Positions 5,943-8,698 of a DNA stretch of 8,698 nt are shown here, piece by piece; positions within the stretch are counted from its first letter, which is position 1; each line of letters opens with the position of its first letter. Under the pieces are notes generated by a model. It worked only from the letters and a program-made list of their open reading frames with translations, had not been told where the DNA came from and made no database searches. Origin of the DNA: Dinghuibacter sp964544695 (GTDB lineage Bacteria; Bacteroidota; Bacteroidia; Chitinophagales; Chitinophagaceae); the NCBI GenBank assembly GCA_964544695.1, contig CAZJDB010000224.1, positions 1-8,698 of the forward strand, written 5' to 3'. The position numbers and the translations under genes were made by a program.

Positions 5943-7415
5943 ATGATGTTTATCCGATTCATTGTTTTGGTGGGGGTCCTGGGATGGAGTTTACGGGGGT
6001 TATCACAAGACCATTTCATTTACCTCCAGAGTGAGAATAAGCACCCTTTTTACGTAAAGCTGGAGAGCACATCCACACCACAGACTTCTTCTACTTCCGG
6101 ATACCTTATCCTGCCTAAGGTACCCCAAGGGGCCTTTTCCTTTTGGATAGGCTTCCCCGATAGCAGCAGTCCTGATCAGCATTTCCAGTGTACTATATCC
6201 GGGGACAAAGGATTTTTGATCAAGCGCTTTCCCGAAAAGGGATGGGCGCTGTACGACCTGCAGGAACTGACCCTGATCTATGCCGATACCGCGGTCAACC
6301 AGGCGCCCGCAGTAGTGTCCGAGGCGCCGGCTCCTGTCCATGATACGCCTGTCCTGGCGCAGGCCGTAACCAAACACGATCCCGTATCCGACTTGGATAC
6401 GGGTGACCGGAAGGCCTCCAACGGAGACCCCGAAACCACGGCTCCCGCGGATGCGTTCGGAAATTTATTGGAAGCGGCAACGAAGGATACCACGCTGAAA
6501 GCCATCAAATATGTGAAAAAGGCCCCGCCCAAGCCGGCATCTGGCATAACCCTGGTATCCAAAGAAGTTACGGATTCAGGAGTGCACCTGGTGTTCACGG
6601 ATAAGCAGACCTCAGGGAAGATAGATACGGTGCAGGTGATCTATCCCGCAGGCAGCGCGACGGCCGGCGAGCCTCACGTTCAGGCGACGCCTCCGGGATC
6701 GGCGTCGATAATTGCTCAGGCCCGCACCGACACCCCAGCCGTTTCAGTGCCTGTGCATACCGACACGCCAGTCACGATCCAAGCCCCCAGGGATACCGTG
6801 CCCGCCCCAACACCCGTCGATACGACCAATGCCTTCAACCCTAAAATCGCCGTAAAGACAGAAAAAAATAAGGATACCAGCAACCTCCTCGTTCCGGTAT
6901 TCAAGAATCCTGGCAGGGATACTTCACTAGCAGCAGGCTTTGGCGTCCAGCCCGGGAGTCAGCAGGGAAGCCAAACAGGAAGCCAGCCGGGAAGCCAAAC
7001 AGGAAGCCAGCCCGGAAGCCAACCGCCGGCCCAGTCCGTCCCCGCAGAGGCGCCCCAAACCCCCGTCACACCCGATTCCACGAAGCCCGCAGCCAACACG
7101 GGCCACCTGGTCAACTCCGATTGCAAACACATTGCCGACGACGGCGAATACCAAAAACTGCAAAAGAAAATGGCCTCCGAATCCGACGTAGACAAGATGA
7201 TCGACCTCGCGCGGAAAGCCTTCAAAAAGAGTTGCTTTACGACGGATCAGGTGAAGAACCTGAGCTTCCTGTTCAGCCAGGAAGATGGGAGATACAAATT
7301 CATGGAAGAGGCTTATCCCTACGTTTCCGACGGATGGAACTTCAAATCCCTGCAGTCCCTTTTCACCACCAAATACTTCATAGATCGCTTCAAGGCCCTG
7401 GTGGAGGTCCCCTGA
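5943..7415 (+). CDS. Exported DUF4476 domain protein with Pro/Thr-rich linker
   Basis: A 490-residue protein in three parts. A signal peptide (about 1-22, ending LRGLSQ) is followed by a conserved N-terminal beta-rich domain (about 23-115) with HFIYLQSENKHPFYVKL and FPEKGWALYDLQ, typical of Chitinophagaceae DUF4476 proteins. A long low-complexity linker (about 116-388) is rich in Pro, Thr, Asp and Ala, with recurring DTP/DTV motifs and six GSQ repeats (338-360). The C-terminal DUF4476 domain (about 391-487) contains Cys394 and Cys431, which could form a disulfide. It is predicted to be periplasmic or surface-exposed; the role of DUF4476 is unknown and I infer none. The start may be ATG 5943 or the adjacent ATG 5946. 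It is 1 bp upstream of truA, so the two are probably co-transcribed and translationally coupled. I found no convincing promoter in the 103-bp divergent gap on this strand. Confidence 0.88.
   Translation: MMFIRFIVLVGVLGWSLRGLSQDHFIYLQSENKHPFYVKLESTSTPQTSSTSGYLILPKVPQGAFSFWIGFPDSSSPDQHFQCTISGDKGFLIKRFPEKGWALYDLQELTLIYADTAVNQAPAVVSEAPAPVHDTPVLAQAVTKHDPVSDLDTGDRKASNGDPETTAPADAFGNLLEAATKDTTLKAIKYVKKAPPKPASGITLVSKEVTDSGVHLVFTDKQTSGKIDTVQVIYPAGSATAGEPHVQATPPGSASIIAQARTDTPAVSVPVHTDTPVTIQAPRDTVPAPTPVDTTNAFNPKIAVKTEKNKDTSNLLVPVFKNPGRDTSLAAGFGVQPGSQQGSQTGSQPGSQTGSQPGSQPPAQSVPAEAPQTPVTPDSTKPAANTGHLVNSDCKHIADDGEYQKLQKKMASESDVDKMIDLARKAFKKSCFTTDQVKNLSFLFSQEDGRYKFMEEAYPYVSDGWNFKSLQSLFTTKYFIDRFKALVEVP
6954..7022 (+). 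repeat. GSQ-encoding 12/24-bp tandem repeat
   Basis: Six GGA-AGC-CAR-type units encode GSQ followed by Q, T, P, T, P. The 24-bp blocks at 6966-6989 and 6990-7013 differ at one base, and a partial third copy follows. Because the unit is a multiple of three, slippage would lengthen or shorten the linker without a frameshift. Confidence 0.85.
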
Positions 7416-7416
7416 T

Positions 7417-8208
7417 ATGGAGAGGTACTTCTTACAAGTAGGATATAAAGGGACCCGGTACAGCGGCTCCCAGATACAGGAAAATGCCGTCACCGTCCAG
7501 GAGGAGCTGGAAAAAGCCTTCCTGGTCTTCTTCAAGACGCCCGTATCCCTGACGGGTTCATCGCGCACGGATGCCGGGGTGCACGCCCTGGAAAACTTCT
7601 ATCATTTCGATCTCGACATAAACGGCCTCACGGAAGCCCATCCCTGGCTTCAGCCCGACGGTCCGCGCCGGAGCCGCTATAACCTCAACGCCATCCTCCC
7701 GGAAGATATCGTCATAAAAGGCGTATACAGGGTCCCGGACGATGCCCATTCGAGGTTCCAGGCCCTGTCCAGGGAGTACCACTATTATGTGTACCGGTTC
7801 AAAGACCCCTTTATGGACGACCGGGGATATTACTTTCCTTATGCCCTGGACGTGGAAAGCATGCAGGCGGCGGCAACCGCGGTATTGAACCACGAGGACT
7901 TCAGTTCCTTCTCCAAGCGGGGGGCTCAGCACCGGACGCCCCTTTGCCGTTTGGAAGAAAGCACCTGGGAAATGGAAGGGACTGCCTGGCGGTACCGTGT
8001 CCGGGCGAACCGGTTCCTCAGGGGGATGGTCCGGGGCCTGGTGGGAACCATGCTGCAGGTGGGCAGGGGTAAGCTGACGGTGGGGGATTTCGAAGAAATA
8101 CTGCACGCCAGGGACTCCCGCCTGGCCGATTTCACAGCGCCCGGACAAGGCCTGTTCTTGATCGGCGTCCGATATCCGGAAGGATTACTAACTAAATTTT
8201 CCGATTAA
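7417..8208 (+). CDS. truA: tRNA pseudouridine synthase A
   Basis: A 263-residue protein of normal TruA length. It converts uridine to pseudouridine at positions 38-40 of the tRNA anticodon arm. The N-terminal YKGTRYSGSQIQ motif (10-21) and the catalytic loop SSRTDAGVHA (48-57) with nucleophile Asp52 are intact. Further TruA hallmarks are YNLNAILPEDI (88-98), SREYHYYVYR (118-127), FSSFSKRG (162-169) and NRFLRGMVRGLVG (198-210). The start ATG 7417 is 1 bp after the stop of the DUF4476 gene, which suggests translational coupling. Downstream lies the rRNA promoter region, and I see no intrinsic terminator between truA and the first rRNA promoter. The cytoplasmic enzyme is unrelated in function to the exported upstream gene, so the pairing is probably genomic rather than mechanistic. 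Identification is secure. Confidence 0.96.
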   Translation: MERYFLQVGYKGTRYSGSQIQENAVTVQEELEKAFLVFFKTPVSLTGSSRTDAGVHALENFYHFDLDINGLTEAHPWLQPDGPRRSRYNLNAILPEDIVIKGVYRVPDDAHSRFQALSREYHYYVYRFKDPFMDDRGYYFPYALDVESMQAAATAVLNHEDFSSFSKRGAQHRTPLCRLEESTWEMEGTAWRYRVRANRFLRGMVRGLVGTMLQVGRGKLTVGDFEEILHARDSRLADFTAPGQGLFLIGVRYPEGLLTKFSD

Positions 8209-8258
8209 AAAGGCCTCCGGATGGGGGATAACCCGCACCTAAAATGTGCATAAAAAGT

Positions 8259-8289
8259 TTTGACAGGACTGTGAAAGATTGTATCTTTG
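8259..8289 (+). promoter_or_regulatory. rRNA operon promoter P1 (Bacteroidota type)
   Basis: A -33 element TTTG (8259-8262) is separated by exactly 19 bp from a perfect -7 element TATCTTTG (8282-8289; consensus TAnnTTTG). An A-rich stretch (8252-8256) lies just upstream. Transcription should begin a few bases after 8289. Confidence 0.88.
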
Positions 8290-8374
8290 CAATCCGTTCT
8301 AAAAAAATCGAGTTCTTTTCCATGTTACCAAGCCTAAAAAGGCGTTAAAATCAGCAAAAAAAACTGGTTTGAAA

Positions 8375-8405
8375 TTTGGTGGAAATGAAAAACCGATTAC
8401 CTTTG
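8375..8405 (+). promoter_or_regulatory. rRNA operon promoter P2 (Bacteroidota type)
   Basis: TTTG (8375-8378), 19 bp, then a perfect -7 element TACCTTTG (8398-8405). An A8 tract (8356-8363) lies upstream in the position of an UP element. It repeats the arrangement of P1, 116 bp downstream, including the following CAA(C/T)CCG. Confidence 0.88.
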
Positions 8406-8469
8406 CAACCCGCAAGCGATGAAAACGGCCCGAAAGGCGCCGACCGAAATGAGAAGCCACTGATAATTA

Positions 8470-8480
8470 GTTCTTTAGAT
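8470..8480 (+). promoter_or_regulatory. Second boxA-like motif
   Basis: GTTCTTTAGAT shares its first seven bases with the motif at 8560 and lies 90 bp upstream of it, immediately before a hairpin at 8482-8517. Function is inferred from similarity only. Confidence 0.4.
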
Positions 8481-8481
8481 A

Positions 8482-8517
8482 AGATGTTTGTTTAGCAGGA
8501 TAGGCTCCTGGACATCT
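8482..8517 (+). other. Leader RNA hairpin 1
   Basis: An outer stem AGATGT (8482-8487) with ACATCT (8512-8517) and an inner stem CAGGA (8496-8500) with TCCTG (8506-8510) around a TAGGC loop; all eleven pairs are Watson-Crick. An asymmetric internal loop separates the two stems. Confidence 0.6.
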
Positions 8518-8529
8518 ACAAGGCAGAAA

Positions 8530-8548
8530 GGCCCCGAAAAGGGGGACC
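8530..8548 (+). other. Leader RNA hairpin 2
   Basis: CCCC (8532-8535) pairs with GGGG (8541-8544) around a GAAAA loop. GG (8530-8531) can extend the stem with CC (8547-8548) past a 2-nt bulge. No T-tract follows, so it is not a terminator. Confidence 0.45.
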
Positions 8549-8559
8549 GGAAGCCCGAA

Positions 8560-8570
8560 GTTCTTTGAAA
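8560..8570 (+). promoter_or_regulatory. boxA-like antitermination motif
   Basis: GTTCTTTGAAA matches the boxA-like element in Bacteroidota rRNA leaders (compare E. coli TGCTCTTTAACA), which binds NusB/S10 for antitermination. It lies about 130 bp before the expected 16S start. Confidence 0.65.
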
Positions 8571-8585
8571 GATTGGAATAGCAGG

Positions 8586-8620
8586 ACACATTATTGATCA
8601 GCGATGATTGATGAATGTGT
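8586..8620 (+). other. Leader RNA hairpin 3 with GNRA tetraloop
   Basis: ACACATT (8586-8592) pairs with AATGTGT (8614-8620), and ATTGATCA (8593-8600) pairs with TGATTGAT (8605-8612, two G-U pairs) around a GCGA tetraloop; a single G (8613) is bulged. This makes a 15-bp stem, the most stable-looking structure in the leader. Confidence 0.7.
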
Positions 8621-8698
8621 TGTCTAGGTAAGAGTGAAACAATGAATTAAGAAAGATAAGATTTGACAGCATAGAGTCAATTCTTTCCAAAGTTATTT

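Larger units (their letters stand above)
8290..8698 (+). other. rRNA operon leader (5' external transcribed spacer of 16S), gene itself outside window
   Basis: About 400 bp with no credible protein-coding frame follows two strong promoters. It contains GTTCTTT boxA-like motifs, several stable hairpins, and an AT-rich end (AAAGTTATTT) like that seen just before 16S rRNA genes in Bacteroidota. The 16S gene would start within bases of the right edge, but no mature rRNA sequence is visible, so this rests on the leader features alone. Confidence 0.75.

Noticed and set aside
6954..7022. Possible CRISPR or phase-variation tract
   Set aside because: The repeats are contiguous 12-bp coding units with no spacers, and changes in copy number keep the frame.
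6927..7568. 213-codon minus-strand frame over the GSQ repeat and the truA start
   Set aside because: Its repetitive part is only the reverse complement of the GSQ repeat; no family features.
8325..8355. GCCT/AGGC hairpin between P1 and P2 as a terminator or attenuator
   Set aside because: The stem is only four base pairs and is followed by A rather than T residues.
8209..8698. Possible small protein genes after truA
   Set aside because: No frame of meaningful length with a plausible start; promoter and boxA-like content explain the region as an rRNA leader.

Overview
The window looks like a chromosomal segment of a Bacteroidota bacterium, most likely in or near the Chitinophagaceae. The clues are the Bacteroidota promoter signature (TTTG, 19 bp, TAnnTTTG) seen twice before the right edge, starts without Shine-Dalgarno sequences, a DUF4476 protein, a LemA/TPM cluster, and an rRNA-operon leader of Bacteroidota type. 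The genus assignment is inference.

Layout, left to right. Positions 2-94 are the 3' end of phosphoglycerate kinase, followed by a clean intrinsic terminator. Positions 200-2053 hold a tight three-gene plus-strand operon: lemA, a TPM-domain protein with no signal peptide, and a secreted or membrane-anchored YgcG-like TPM protein with a Gly/Phe-rich tail. An IS3-family insertion sequence (about 2068-3364, minus strand) follows. It has an intact DDE orfB, an A8 slippery site for orfA/orfB frameshifting, and an orfA with no conventional start at its natural N-terminus. The IS lies against the stop codon of a minus-strand M1 metallopeptidase gene (3365-5839), separating it from the convergent lemA operon. 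Divergent from the peptidase is a two-gene plus-strand unit: an exported DUF4476 protein (5943-7415) and truA (7417-8208), 1 bp apart. The last 490 bp contain no protein gene. They hold two tandem canonical Bacteroidota promoters and a structured leader with boxA-like motifs and hairpins. This is what precedes a 16S rRNA gene, which should begin just beyond the window.

Functionally this is mostly housekeeping and envelope material: glycolysis, LemA/TPM membrane proteins, extracytoplasmic peptide trimming, tRNA pseudouridylation and rRNA transcription, interrupted by one transposon. I see no convincing new defence, toxin or biosynthetic system. The most interesting points are the architecture of the rRNA leader and promoters and the peptidase/IS junction.
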